In this document: piece after piece, positions 32,971 to 41,717 of the stretch | Numbering within the stretch: position 1 is the stretch's first letter | Layout: each line of letters starts with the position of its first letter | Source of the DNA: CAZJTL01 sp964548905 | Lineage (GTDB): Bacteria; Cyanobacteriota; Cyanobacteriia; Cyanobacteriales; Xenococcaceae | Length of the DNA stretch: 46,967 nucleotides | Assembly (NCBI GenBank): GCA_964548905.1 | Contig: CAZJTL010000013.1 | Location: forward strand, 1 to 46,967 | Direction of reading: 5' to 3' | Position numbers and translations under genes: made by a program | The notes under the pieces: model-generated | Database searches by the model: none | What the model was told of the DNA's origin: nothing | The model's input: only the letters and a program-made list of their open reading frames with translations

Positions 32971-35214
32971 ATGTCAAACCTAACACCAATGAACAGTAGC
33001 CAAAGTAATCAACACTCGTTGTCGGAAGCAAAAATACTTGGACAGCGCGAGAATATTGATTTTAATTTCAGTCAATATTTTCTCAAGTGGAAACGTCACT
33101 GGAAACCTGCCGTAGGTATTCTTGTCTTGACTATGCTTTTGTCTGCTTGTGTCTCAACCTTACTGAAAACAAGTTATCGAGCTGAGGGAAAATTACTATT
33201 CAAAGCGGATCGCACTGCTTCATTAACTGGTTTGCAACAAGATAACCAAGACAGCAACGATCTCAAGCCTTTATTAATCAACCAAACCCCAGTTAGTACC
33301 CAAATTGAAGTAATTACCTCTTTCCCAATTTTGCAAGAGACAATTAACAGGGCTAAGTTGACAGACAGCGAGGGTCAATTATTAGCACCCAAAGCTCTTA
33401 AAGACAGTCTCAAAATTAAGATGATTGGTGGTAGCGATGTTGTTGAAATTAGCTACCATAACCGCGATGCTAAGGCAGCTTCTGATGTAGTTAATACCTT
33501 AATGGAAGTTTATATTGATAACCAAATCGGCAATAAACAATCAGAGTCAAAAGTTGCTCGTGAGTTTATTGCTAAAGAGTTACCTCTGGTTGAAGATAAA
33601 GTATTGCAGGCGGAAACTGCATTGCGAGATTTTAAATCGAAAAATAGCGTTCTCGCTTTGAATAAAGAAGCAGAGACAGCAGTTACTCAATTAGCCGATC
33701 TCAACCAAAAAATTACCACCACAGAAGCCCAACTTAGGGGGATTGAAGCCCAAGCTGATGCACTCAAAGCTCAGTTAGGACTATCCCTCAATCAAGCTTT
33801 AGCGGTGAATAAAATTAGCGATTCACCAACTATTGGTGGGCTATTAGAGCAAATAAAGGCAGTAGAAGAAGATATTAACAGTGAAAAACAAATTTATCGC
33901 GAAAATCATCCTAATGTAGTCAATTTGCAAGAAAAAAGACTCACTCTCAACAAAAAATTGCAGCAGGAAATTAGAGATATAGCAGGAAACGTACCGATTA
34001 ATCAAGGATTATTAAAGGTTAGAGAGAACAAAGAAAATCAACTAGAAAAATTTATTACGTTAGGAATTCAAAAAACTGACTTATCTCGACAATTAAATTC
34101 TTTATATCAGTCGAAAAAAGTATATCAAGAGCGAGCCAACCAAATACCTGGTCTAGAGAAGCGACAAGCAGATCTTGACAGGCAAATCAACTCAGCCAAA
34201 AATACCTACGAAACCCTATTAAACAGCTTGCAACAAGTACAAGTCACCGAAAATCGAAGAACGGGCAACGCTCAAATTATTGAACCAGCAAAAATTCCCG
34301 ATCGCGGCAGTTCTAAACGACTATTGGTATTGGCTGGAGGTACTATGTTTGGATTGCTCCTAGCGCAAATAGCCGTCATCCTGCTCGATCGCATTGACAA
34401 ATCCCTGAAAACTATTCCTGAAATCAAAGAAATCTTTCCCTACAATGTCCTAGGAATCATTCCCTTCGATGAAGTGGCGCAAGAGGTTGATATTCCCATG
34501 ATTTCAATCGTGGAAAAACCAGAGTCATTCGTCAGTGAAATTTATCGCATGATTCAGGTTAACTTAAAGCTACTCAATTTAGATAAGCAGCAAAAAGTTA
34601 TTCTCGTTTCTAGTTCCGTCCCAGAAGAAGGTAAATCTACTGTCTCGGCAAACCTAGCCGCCGCCGTAGCCCAGTCAAAACGCCGCGTTTTATTGATTGA
34701 TGGCGACTTAAGAAATCCATCCCAACAAATACTTTGGCAAGTTAGCAATCAAGTTGGCTTGAGTGATATCTTATCCGATCGAGCTAACCTAGCAGATGCG
34801 GTTTCTCGTCCGATCGAGAATTTATCTTTGCTGACTACTGGACAAACTAAATCTAATCCTCTAACCTTGCTAGATTCTCAAGAGATGGCAGATTTGATTG
34901 AAGAAGCCAAAAGAAATTATGATGTAGTCATTATTGATGCACCACCATTACTAGTAACGGCTGATGTGCTAACCATGGGCAAGATGACCGAAGGAATACT
35001 GCTGGTGTCTAGAATTGGGGTGGTTGAGAAAGAAAGCGCTCAAGCAGCAAGAGCTAGTTTGGAAAATTCTGGTCAAAAAGTTTTAGGACTTGTCGTCAAT
35101 GGTGTCGATCAACAAGAATTTGATAGCTACTTTTACTACACGAAGAAATATTTTGCCCCTTCCCCTTATAGCGATGCTGATCGCAATGGCAGTAAGTCTC
35201 CAGCTAAAATATAG
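32971..35214 (+). CDS. Exopolysaccharide co-polymerase / tyrosine autokinase (Wzc-like)
   Basis: 747 residues. A Wzz-type chain-length domain with flanking membrane segments (about 48-65 and 450-470) encloses a long coiled coil (about 190-430). A cytoplasmic BY-kinase domain follows: Walker A SSVPEEGKST (about 543-552), Walker A' LLIDGDLRNPS (about 573) and Walker B DVVIIDAPPLL (about 650). The C-terminus has a tyrosine cluster (DSYFYYTKKYFAPSPY), the usual autophosphorylation tail. It should control polymerisation and export of surface polysaccharide. No other polysaccharide genes are in the window. An alternative start is M7. Confidence 0.92.
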   Translation: MSNLTPMNSSQSNQHSLSEAKILGQRENIDFNFSQYFLKWKRHWKPAVGILVLTMLLSACVSTLLKTSYRAEGKLLFKADRTASLTGLQQDNQDSNDLKPLLINQTPVSTQIEVITSFPILQETINRAKLTDSEGQLLAPKALKDSLKIKMIGGSDVVEISYHNRDAKAASDVVNTLMEVYIDNQIGNKQSESKVAREFIAKELPLVEDKVLQAETALRDFKSKNSVLALNKEAETAVTQLADLNQKITTTEAQLRGIEAQADALKAQLGLSLNQALAVNKISDSPTIGGLLEQIKAVEEDINSEKQIYRENHPNVVNLQEKRLTLNKKLQQEIRDIAGNVPINQGLLKVRENKENQLEKFITLGIQKTDLSRQLNSLYQSKKVYQERANQIPGLEKRQADLDRQINSAKNTYETLLNSLQQVQVTENRRTGNAQIIEPAKIPDRGSSKRLLVLAGGTMFGLLLAQIAVILLDRIDKSLKTIPEIKEIFPYNVLGIIPFDEVAQEVDIPMISIVEKPESFVSEIYRMIQVNLKLLNLDKQQKVILVSSSVPEEGKSTVSANLAAAVAQSKRRVLLIDGDLRNPSQQILWQVSNQVGLSDILSDRANLADAVSRPIENLSLLTTGQTKSNPLTLLDSQEMADLIEEAKRNYDVVIIDAPPLLVTADVLTMGKMTEGILLVSRIGVVEKESAQAARASLENSGQKVLGLVVNGVDQQEFDSYFYYTKKYFAPSPYSDADRNGSKSPAKI

Positions 35215-35225
35215 GCTCTAGGCAG

Positions 35226-35330
35226 AAGTCTAAAGTCTAAAGTCTAAAGGTTTTTTACTTCCTTGTCCTCCTTGTCCTCCTTGTCCCCCGCTTCCCCTGC
35301 TCCCTGCTCCCTGCTCCCTACTCCCTGCCT
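35226..35330 (+). repeat. STRR tract (AAGTCTA, CCTTGTC and GCTCCCT units) before upp
   Basis: Three AAGTCTA units, three TTGTCCTCC-type units and four CTGCTCC-type units lie between the exopolysaccharide gene and upp. The frame is open upstream of upp through this tract, but only because the repeats lack stops. Confidence 0.85.
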
Positions 35331-35337
35331 TATAAAT

Positions 35338-35988
35338 ATGACCTTACAACTTCGTGTCTATGTACCAGAACATCCTTTGATTAAGCATTGGCTAGCGGTT
35401 GCTCGTGATGCCCAGACTCCTCCAGTCTTATTTAAAAGTGCGATGACAGAATTAGGTCGTTGGTTGACTTATGAAGCTGTGCGTAATTGGCTACCAACTA
35501 CAGAAGAAACCGTGCAAACCCCATTAACGGAAACTGCCGCTACTTTTATTAATCCAGAAACTCCCCTGGCGATCGTTCCCATCCTCAGAGCGGGATTGGC
35601 AATGCTCGATGGCGCTCAAACTCTTTTGCCTTTGGCATCAACTTATCACCTGGGGATTGTTCGTAACGAAGAAACTCTAGAAGCTAATTGTTATTTGAAT
35701 AAGTTGCCAGAGCAATTTTTACCACAAACGCGAGTTCTGATCGTCGAACCAATGATTGCTACAGGAGGTACAATCTTGACAGCAATGGAACAATTAACTA
35801 AGCGCGGTATCGAACCAAGCTCTATCTTAATTGTCTCGGCGATCGTTGCGCCACCAGCTTTACGAAAATTAAGCGAACTTTATCCAGAGTTAAATATATA
35901 TACAGCGACGATCGATGAAGGCTTAAACAGTAAAGGCTATATTGTTCCAGGTTTGGGAGATGCTGGCGATCGCGCTTTTAATACTTAG
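35338..35988 (+). CDS. upp: Uracil phosphoribosyltransferase
   Basis: 216 residues from ATG 35338. The open frame extends upstream to a TTG at 35263 through STRR sequence, but LQLRVYVPEHPLIKHWL directly after 35338 is the normal N-terminus. The PRPP loop VLIVEPMIATGGTILTAME and the uracil-site region near YIVPGLGDAGDRAFNT are present. It converts uracil and PRPP to UMP in pyrimidine salvage. The hydrophobic strand LAIVPILRAGLAMLDG is the conserved core. The gene is intact. Confidence 0.93.
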   Translation: MTLQLRVYVPEHPLIKHWLAVARDAQTPPVLFKSAMTELGRWLTYEAVRNWLPTTEETVQTPLTETAATFINPETPLAIVPILRAGLAMLDGAQTLLPLASTYHLGIVRNEETLEANCYLNKLPEQFLPQTRVLIVEPMIATGGTILTAMEQLTKRGIEPSSILIVSAIVAPPALRKLSELYPELNIYTATIDEGLNSKGYIVPGLGDAGDRAFNT

Positions 35989-36081
35989 TAAAAGTAAATT
36001 TTCAAGGTCTAGTCAGGTATTTGCAGAACTCGTTAAGCTGGAAATAGCAATAATTATCAATCAACATTCAATTGGAACAAT

Positions 36082-36384
36082 ATGAGTCAAAAAGATGGTT
36101 TTGCAGGAGGATTCATTCTTGGATCGATCTTAGGTGGAGTAATTGGCGGAGTAATTGGCACTATTGCCGCTTCTCGTAGTAATGCTCGCTCTCAGCTAGA
36201 AGATGCATCTGCGCTTAGAGCGGATGCAAACGATCGACTCAACTCGCAGGAAAATATCGAGTTTGCTCGCCGTTCTCTAGAGGATAAAATTTCTCAACTC
36301 AATTTGGCGATCGACGATGTGCGTGGAAAATTAAATGCTAATGAAACTAACTCTCTAAAAAAGGAAGAAGATTTAGCACATTAA
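36082..36384 (+). CDS. Small glycine-zipper membrane protein with coiled-coil tail
   Basis: 100 residues. A glycine-rich hydrophobic segment (GFILGSILGGVIGGVIGTIAA, about 10-30) resembles the glycine-zipper anchor of YtxH-like and related small proteins. The rest (about 35-95) is charged and helical with coiled-coil character. A recurring cyanobacterial hypothetical protein; function unknown. The ATG follows AATTGGAACA, a weak ribosome-binding site. Confidence 0.65.
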   Translation: MSQKDGFAGGFILGSILGGVIGGVIGTIAASRSNARSQLEDASALRADANDRLNSQENIEFARRSLEDKISQLNLAIDDVRGKLNANETNSLKKEEDLAH

Positions 36385-36430
36385 TTCTTTTGCACAGGCA
36401 AACAGAAATTCTTGCTGTTAGCAATAAGAG

Positions 36431-36495
36431 TCTTCTGCTTTAGTTGCAGCCATCCAAATTTAGATTTGCTTGCACCAACAACTACTAGCAGAAGA
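36431..36495 (+). terminator. Long stem structure after the glycine-zipper gene
   Basis: TCTTCTGCT (36431-36439) pairs with AGCAGAAGA (36487-36495). Inside, AGTTG (36442-36446) pairs with CAACT (36479-36483) after a small asymmetric bulge. The stem is followed by a T-rich stretch (about 36500-36509). It may be a terminator between convergent genes or part of a small RNA. Confidence 0.4.
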
Positions 36496-36573
36496 TTACA
36501 TCTTTCTTTGCTGTATAAATTTCAATTTTGAATGCTCAGGCTTTAATTCATTGGTTTTACATGGAGAGTTTGC

Positions 36574-36759
36574 CTAGTCATTTGCAACTGATACATTCTC
36601 TTTTGGCAGCGATTCAGCGTTGCTATTAGAAGAAGAGTAATAAGAAATTGTTAGTACTGGTAAGGTTAAGGTCATTACAGCAATGAGAGTTCCTAATATT
36701 CCAGCCCATCTCTGATAAGCAGGCTCGGAACTATTGCCAGACGGACCACTTGATTCCAT
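36574..36759 (-). CDS. Small single-pass membrane protein, conserved in cyanobacteria
   Basis: 61 residues: a hydrophilic N-terminus (MESSGPSGNSSEPAYQRW) followed by one membrane helix (AGILGTLIAVMTLTLPVLTI, about 19-38) and a short polar tail. The EPAYQRWAGILGTLIA stretch is familiar from small cyanobacterial hypothetical proteins. No named role can be given. It is divergent from rsmH, with 161 bases between the starts. Confidence 0.6.
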   Translation of the reverse strand: MESSGPSGNSSEPAYQRWAGILGTLIAVMTLTLPVLTISYYSSSNSNAESLPKENVSVAND

Positions 36760-36920
36760 AAAAATAACTTACGTTTTAATTCGATACTTAAGTGCAAAAC
36801 AGAGAACTCTTAATTTAATTCTACTCCCTATTTATTATATTAACTATTTATCAATTAATAGTTGTGTTCTTGACAACCGATTTTACCATCTTGTTGACAA
36901 AATTAAAGGTAATAATTTAA

Positions 36921-37796
36921 GTGCAAATATCTGTGAATCAACAGTTCAGCCATCTTTCTGTTTTAAGTCAAGAATTATTAGCAGGGTTAAATATCAAAGA
37001 AAAAGGATATTATTTAGATGCCACTTTGGGCGGAGGTGGACATAGCGAACTAATTTTAGCTAGTTTTCCTAACGTTCGGGCGATCGCCATCGATCGAGAT
37101 GAAATGGCGATCGCTGCGGCTTCTGAGAGATTAGCTGCATATCGCGATCGCCTGCAATTTTGGCAGGGAAATTTTGCTGATTACCAACCCCTGAATCTTC
37201 AATTTGATGGAATTATTGCCGATTTAGGTGTTAGTTCTCCTCAATTAGATTTACCAGAGAGAGGATTTAGTTTTCAACATACAGCCGATTTAGATATGCG
37301 GATGGATCGAAGTCAATCCTTAACCGCCGCCGAAATCATTAATCACTGGGATGAAAGAGAACTTGCCAGAATTTTTTACGAATACGGAGAAGAAAGATAT
37401 TCGCGCCGCATTGCCAAACAAATTGTCAAACAACGTCCTCTACAAACTACCACCGATTTAGCACAAGCGATCGCCCGTTCCGTTCCCCCTCAATATCGCT
37501 ATGGCAGAATCAACCCTGCTACTAGAGTTTTTCAAGCACTCCGCATCGCTGTGAATCAGGAATTATCATCTCTAGAAAAATTTCTCGCCCTAGCACCTAA
37601 TTGGTTAAAATCTGAAGGTATTATTGCTGTAATTAGCTTTCATAGCCTAGAAGATCGTATTGTTAAGCATTCTTTCAAGAATTCTACTCAACTGGAAGTA
37701 TTAACCAAAAAACCAATTATCCCCCAACCAGAAGAACAAAAACAAAACCCCCGTTCTCGTTCTGCTAAGCTGAGATTGGCGAGGAAGAGAGGTTAG
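36921..37796 (+). CDS. rsmH: 16S rRNA m4C1402 methyltransferase
   Basis: 291 residues from GTG 36921. Motifs: HLSVLSQELLAGL at the N-terminus, the SAM site YLDATLGGGGHSELIL (about 31-46), DGIIADLGVSSPQLD, RGFSFQHTADLDMRMD, RINPATRVFQALRIAVN and ISFHSLEDRIVKHSF. It methylates N4 of C1402 in 16S rRNA. The length is slightly below the usual 300-310 but all blocks are present. The expected division-cluster neighbours (ftsL, ftsI) are absent, as is common in cyanobacteria. Confidence 0.95.
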   Translation: MQISVNQQFSHLSVLSQELLAGLNIKEKGYYLDATLGGGGHSELILASFPNVRAIAIDRDEMAIAAASERLAAYRDRLQFWQGNFADYQPLNLQFDGIIADLGVSSPQLDLPERGFSFQHTADLDMRMDRSQSLTAAEIINHWDERELARIFYEYGEERYSRRIAKQIVKQRPLQTTTDLAQAIARSVPPQYRYGRINPATRVFQALRIAVNQELSSLEKFLALAPNWLKSEGIIAVISFHSLEDRIVKHSFKNSTQLEVLTKKPIIPQPEEQKQNPRSRSAKLRLARKRG

Positions 37797-37818
37797 GGGC
37801 TAGGGATTGGGGGCTAGG
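37793..37818 (+). repeat. G-rich GGGGCTA/GGGATTG repeat
   Basis: Degenerate GGGGCTAGGGATTG units begin at the rsmH stop codon, which is part of the first unit (TTAGGGG). Confidence 0.6.
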
Positions 37819-37883
37819 AAAGCAGGGGAGGCTTCGGTGTGCGGAGGAATGAGTTTCAGCTAAATTGTGTTTTCGATCGAATT

Positions 37884-39065
37884 ATGACTAGATTGAATCA
37901 AGAGTTACTAAAAGTTATTGGCGATCGCATTAGTGCCGCACCAGATCGAAGACTTACCTTTAGTGATTACATGGATTTGGTGCTTTACCATCCCGAACAT
38001 GGTTATTACAGTTCTGGAAAGGTTGAAATTGGTGCGAAGGGAGATTTTTTTACTTCTGTTTCTTTAGGTGCAGATTTTGGCGAATTACTTGCCAAACAAT
38101 TGGTTGAGATGTGGCAAAAAATGGGTTTCCCTACTCCTTTTACTTTAGTAGAAATGGGAGCGGGAGAAGGAAAATTAGCAGCAGATATTTTAAATTATTT
38201 ACAACAGAAATATACTGATTTTTTTGGCAGTTTAGAATATTTAATTATTGAAAAATCGAGTAAACTAATTGAAAGACAGCAAAAAGAACTAAATAAATTT
38301 AGAGATAAACTTCAGATTAATTGGCGTAATTGGCAACAAATACCAGAAAATTCTTTAGTAGGTTGCTTTTTTTCTAACGAATTAGTTGATGCATTTCCCG
38401 TACATAGAATTGCGATCGAGTCAGGAAAAATGCAAGAAGTTTATCTTAGCAATCGAGGGAATAAATTAATAGAAATAATTGGAGATCTCTCAACTTCGAA
38501 AATTCACAAATATTTTCAGTTAGTTGGCATCGATCTAACTTCAGGCGCTTACCCAGATGGCTATCGAACCGAAGTTAATTTAGCTGCCCTAGATTGGCTA
38601 GAAAATATTTCGCGGCGCTTGTTGAAGGGATATTTAATCACGATCGATTACGGTTATGATTCTCGACGTTATTACCATCCTCAGAGGAGAGAAGGAACTT
38701 TGCAATGCTACTATCAACATCGCTATCACGATAATCCCTACGTTAATATCGGCTATCAAGATCTTACTGCCCACGTAGATTTTACTGCCCTAGAACTTAA
38801 GGGGGAATTATCTGGACTGGAAAAAGTAGGATTTACCCAACAGGGACTCCTTTTAATGGCGTTAGGATTGGGCAATCGCCTGAATGAGCTTTCTGGTGGT
38901 AAATTTAATTTACAAGAAATTGTGCAACGTCGCGATGCTCTACATCAATTAATCGATCCACTTGGTTTGGGAAGATTTGGTGTGTTGATTCAAAGTAAAG
39001 GATTGACGGTACAGGAGACAAAAAACTTGCAAGGCTTGCAAGAGTCTAATTTTTTTCTGCTTTGA
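37884..39065 (+). CDS. MidA/NDUFAF7-like SAM-dependent methyltransferase (DUF185)
   Basis: 393 residues from ATG 37884. An upstream in-frame GTG (37839) adds 15 residues unlike the family. Motifs: LTFSDYMDLVLYHPEHGYY, ISLGADFGELLAKQLVEMW-like block, SAM loop LVEMGAGEGKLAADIL, FSNELVDAFPVHR, LITIDYGYDSRRYYHPQRRE and GTLQCYYQHRYHDNPY. This matches DUF185 proteins, whose mitochondrial member methylates an arginine of complex I; a similar role for cyanobacterial NDH-1 is only an analogy. The last 20 bases overlap the 3' end of the converging YihY gene. Confidence 0.88.
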   Translation: MTRLNQELLKVIGDRISAAPDRRLTFSDYMDLVLYHPEHGYYSSGKVEIGAKGDFFTSVSLGADFGELLAKQLVEMWQKMGFPTPFTLVEMGAGEGKLAADILNYLQQKYTDFFGSLEYLIIEKSSKLIERQQKELNKFRDKLQINWRNWQQIPENSLVGCFFSNELVDAFPVHRIAIESGKMQEVYLSNRGNKLIEIIGDLSTSKIHKYFQLVGIDLTSGAYPDGYRTEVNLAALDWLENISRRLLKGYLITIDYGYDSRRYYHPQRREGTLQCYYQHRYHDNPYVNIGYQDLTAHVDFTALELKGELSGLEKVGFTQQGLLLMALGLGNRLNELSGGKFNLQEIVQRRDALHQLIDPLGLGRFGVLIQSKGLTVQETKNLQGLQESNFFLL

Positions 39066-40203
39066 CAATTTTGGTTGCTTTGAGCCGAGCATGTTTCCAC
39101 TGTTTATACATTTCTTCGCCTACAGTCACATTCAATTGCTCGCCTAATAACAAAATCAAAGAACTCATATACAGCCATAGCATGACGATAATAATTGCTC
39201 CCAAAACTCCATAAATTTTGCTGTACTGGGTGAAATGAGCTGCATAAAAGCGAAAAATAGCAGAAACTAACGCCCAAGAAATAGCGGCTAAGATTGCTCC
39301 AGGAAAAATAGGAGTTCCTTTTTGCCAGCGACTAGTACCAAAACGATAGATTAAGGCAAAATTGACAGCCACGATCGCCAAAGCAACTGACCAACTTAAG
39401 ATACGCCAAAGATTTAAGAGTAATAATTCGACTGTGCGATCGATTTCTGGACTGGCGATTAAGCCGCGAATGTAAAGTAAAAAAACATGGACGATCGAAA
39501 AGATTCCAATACTTAACACCAGTAGTAAGGAAATTGCTTTAATTTTATTCTCGATCGGACTTTTATGTTTGGGTAGCCGAACGATCTGGTGAATAGTAAA
39601 TATAGTTGTCGTGGCGATCGCTAAGACAATCGTACCTGTTAGAAATTGCCAAGCGATCGATAGTAATTCCCGCCAATTTTGCTCGAAAGCCAATTTGATG
39701 ATAGAGTCACCGATCAAAATTAAAAAAGATGCAACGATCAGAGAAATAATCGTACCAAAGGCAAGCAGAATAGCAACTAATCTCGCTTTCCAAAAAGGTC
39801 TAAGCTGTTTTTTGGGTACTTGATGAATTTGATCGATCGCCTCCATTGCTGCATTAAGAACCCCTGAAAAGATCCAAATTGCCGCAATAAAACTAATTGA
39901 TACCAAACGACTACTGTGACTAGTTTGTATGTCTTGTACGCACAGTAACAACAGCGACCAAACCTGTTCTGGTACAATATTTCTGAGTTTAATCGCCAAG
40001 TTGTGCAGACTAGAAGTTACTGAAGCTTCAAAAATACCAATAGTTGTAAGAATGGCGAGTAAGGCTGGAAATAGAGCCAACATAGCATTGTAAGCCATCT
40101 CCGCCGATAAATTAGTCAGTCGTCTTTGCAAAGCGCGAGCAAAAGCCTTGGCAATTGTTCTGCCATTAAGATGCTGAAAAAAACTAACAAAGCGATTTGC
40201 CAT
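39046..40203 (-). CDS. YihY/BrkB family inner-membrane protein (UPF0761)
   Basis: 385 residues with about six membrane helices. Early motif LTNLSAEMAYNAMLALFPALLAILT (about 30-54) is the family signature, with further GVLNAAMEAIDQIHQVPKKQLRPFWKAR and YGVLGAIIIVMLWLYMSSLILLLGEQLN near the C-terminus. The family was once thought to be RNase BN; that view has been abandoned and the function is unknown. It overlaps the MidA-like gene tail to tail by 20 bases. STRRs lie upstream of its start. Confidence 0.88.
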   Translation of the reverse strand: MANRFVSFFQHLNGRTIAKAFARALQRRLTNLSAEMAYNAMLALFPALLAILTTIGIFEASVTSSLHNLAIKLRNIVPEQVWSLLLLCVQDIQTSHSSRLVSISFIAAIWIFSGVLNAAMEAIDQIHQVPKKQLRPFWKARLVAILLAFGTIISLIVASFLILIGDSIIKLAFEQNWRELLSIAWQFLTGTIVLAIATTTIFTIHQIVRLPKHKSPIENKIKAISLLLVLSIGIFSIVHVFLLYIRGLIASPEIDRTVELLLLNLWRILSWSVALAIVAVNFALIYRFGTSRWQKGTPIFPGAILAAISWALVSAIFRFYAAHFTQYSKIYGVLGAIIIVMLWLYMSSLILLLGEQLNVTVGEEMYKQWKHARLKATKIVKAEKN

Positions 40204-40234
40204 CGCGAGCTATTGGTAATAAATTTAAACAGTG

Positions 40235-40332
40235 GAGCAGAAGGCAGAAGGCAGGAGGCAGAAGTTTTTTAAGTTTTAAGTCTTAAGTCTTAAGTCTTAA
40301 GTAGAGAAGTTTTTTACTCATTACTCATTACT
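40235..40332. repeat. STRR tract (GGCAGAA, AAGTCTT and ACTCATT units)
   Basis: Three or four GGCAGAA units, four AAGTCTT units and two ACTCATT units fill the gap between the YihY gene and trmFO. The trmFO stop TAA is read from the last ATTACTC unit. Confidence 0.85.
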
Positions 40333-41683
40333 TTTTCCCCCACACCCTGCTTTTCCAACTCTCCAAATCAGCCAAAGCGCGATCGCGATAGACACCATAA
40401 CGCTCTTGTTTATTTCTAATCCGAGTTGGCAATTCTGGCAAGATGCCAAAATTGGGAGGCATGGGTTGAAAATGTTTGGGAGATGCCGAACTGATAAAAT
40501 CAAACAGAGCGCCCATCATAGTTGTGGTTGGCATAGTTAAAAGTTGTTTTCCCAAAACTAATCTAGCTGCATTCGTTCCAGCTAACCAACCCCCCGCCGC
40601 CGCCGCCGTGTAACCTTCTGTTCCTACTAATTGCCCTGCGGCGAAGAGAGTAGACCTAGTTTGAAATTGTAAGCTGGCATTGAGTAATTGAGGAGAATTA
40701 ATAAAAGTATTGCGGTGCATTACTCCCATACGCACAAATTCAGCCTCTTCTAATCCTGGGATTAGTTTAAAGACGCGCTTCTGTTCTCCCCAACGCAAAT
40801 TAGTCTGAAAACCTACTAAATTCCATAATTGTCCTGCTTTATCTTCTTGACGTAGTTGCACTACAGCATAGGGACGCTTGGATTTATTAGCAGGATCTTG
40901 GAAATCTCCCAAGCGCGAATCAAATAAACCTACTGGTTTAAGCGATCCATAACGCATGGTATCTTCACCACGTCTAGCTAATTCCTCGATCGGCAGGCAA
41001 GCTTCAAAGAATTTAGCTGTTTCTCGCTCAAAATCTTTTAATTCTGCCTGTTCGGCATGGGCTAATTCTTGCCAAAAATGCAGATATTGTTCGCGATTCA
41101 TCGGACAATTAAGATAGGATGCTTCTCCTTTGTCGTAGCGAGAAGCAAGGAAAGCAATCTCTCGGTTAATCGACTCACCTACTACGATCGGACTAGCAGC
41201 GTCAAAAAAGCTCATGTAATCCATACCTGTAAAGCGCTGTAAGTCTTCTGCTAGGGCAGGACTGGTCAGGGGGCCAGTAGTTAAGATAACTATTCCTTCT
41301 GAGGGAATTTCTGCAATCTCCTGGCGACGTAGTTCGATTAAAGGATGGTTAGCGAGAGTGGAAGTCAGTTCACTACTAAACACAGCGCGATCGACTGCTA
41401 AAGCACCGCCAGCAGGAACGGAATGGCGATCGGCAGTGCTAATAATAATCGAACCGAGACGACGCAATTCTTCATGTAATAATCCCGCCGCGCGATCGCT
41501 ATTCATCGCCCCAAAAGAATTACTACAAACTAGTTCTGCTAATTCTTGGCTATGATGCGCTGGAGAACTCCTGACAGGACGCATTTCATACAGTATAACT
41601 GGAATGCCTGCCTGGGCAATTTGCCAAGCAGCTTCTGTTCCAGCTAAACCACCACCAATTACTCGAACTTTTAAATCGCTCAT
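40328..41683 (-). CDS. trmFO: Methylenetetrahydrofolate-tRNA-(uracil-54-C5)-methyltransferase
   Basis: 451 residues. The FAD-binding N-terminus VRVIGGGLAGTEAAWQIA (about 6-23) is followed by the family blocks YEMRPVRSSPAHHS, ELVCSNSFGA, LTTGPLTSPALAEDL, YDKGEASYLNCPMNREQY, RTRSTLFAAGQLVGTEGYTAAAAGG and a final MPPNFGILPEL. It makes ribothymidine at position 54 of tRNA using folate and FAD. Full length and all blocks are present. It is divergent from the Ycf46-like gene, with 34 bases between starts, so promoters must overlap. Confidence 0.95.
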   Translation of the reverse strand: MSDLKVRVIGGGLAGTEAAWQIAQAGIPVILYEMRPVRSSPAHHSQELAELVCSNSFGAMNSDRAAGLLHEELRRLGSIIISTADRHSVPAGGALAVDRAVFSSELTSTLANHPLIELRRQEIAEIPSEGIVILTTGPLTSPALAEDLQRFTGMDYMSFFDAASPIVVGESINREIAFLASRYDKGEASYLNCPMNREQYLHFWQELAHAEQAELKDFERETAKFFEACLPIEELARRGEDTMRYGSLKPVGLFDSRLGDFQDPANKSKRPYAVVQLRQEDKAGQLWNLVGFQTNLRWGEQKRVFKLIPGLEEAEFVRMGVMHRNTFINSPQLLNASLQFQTRSTLFAAGQLVGTEGYTAAAAGGWLAGTNAARLVLGKQLLTMPTTTMMGALFDFISSASPKHFQPMPPNFGILPELPTRIRNKQERYGVYRDRALADLESWKSRVWGKK

Positions 41684-41717
41684 ATCTTGCTAAATTTTTC
41701 CCAAGTTTTTGAAATCT

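Noticed and set aside
35263..35337. N-terminal extension of uracil phosphoribosyltransferase from an upstream TTG
   Set aside because: The 25 extra residues are translated tandem repeats; the ATG at 35338 begins the conserved N-terminus.
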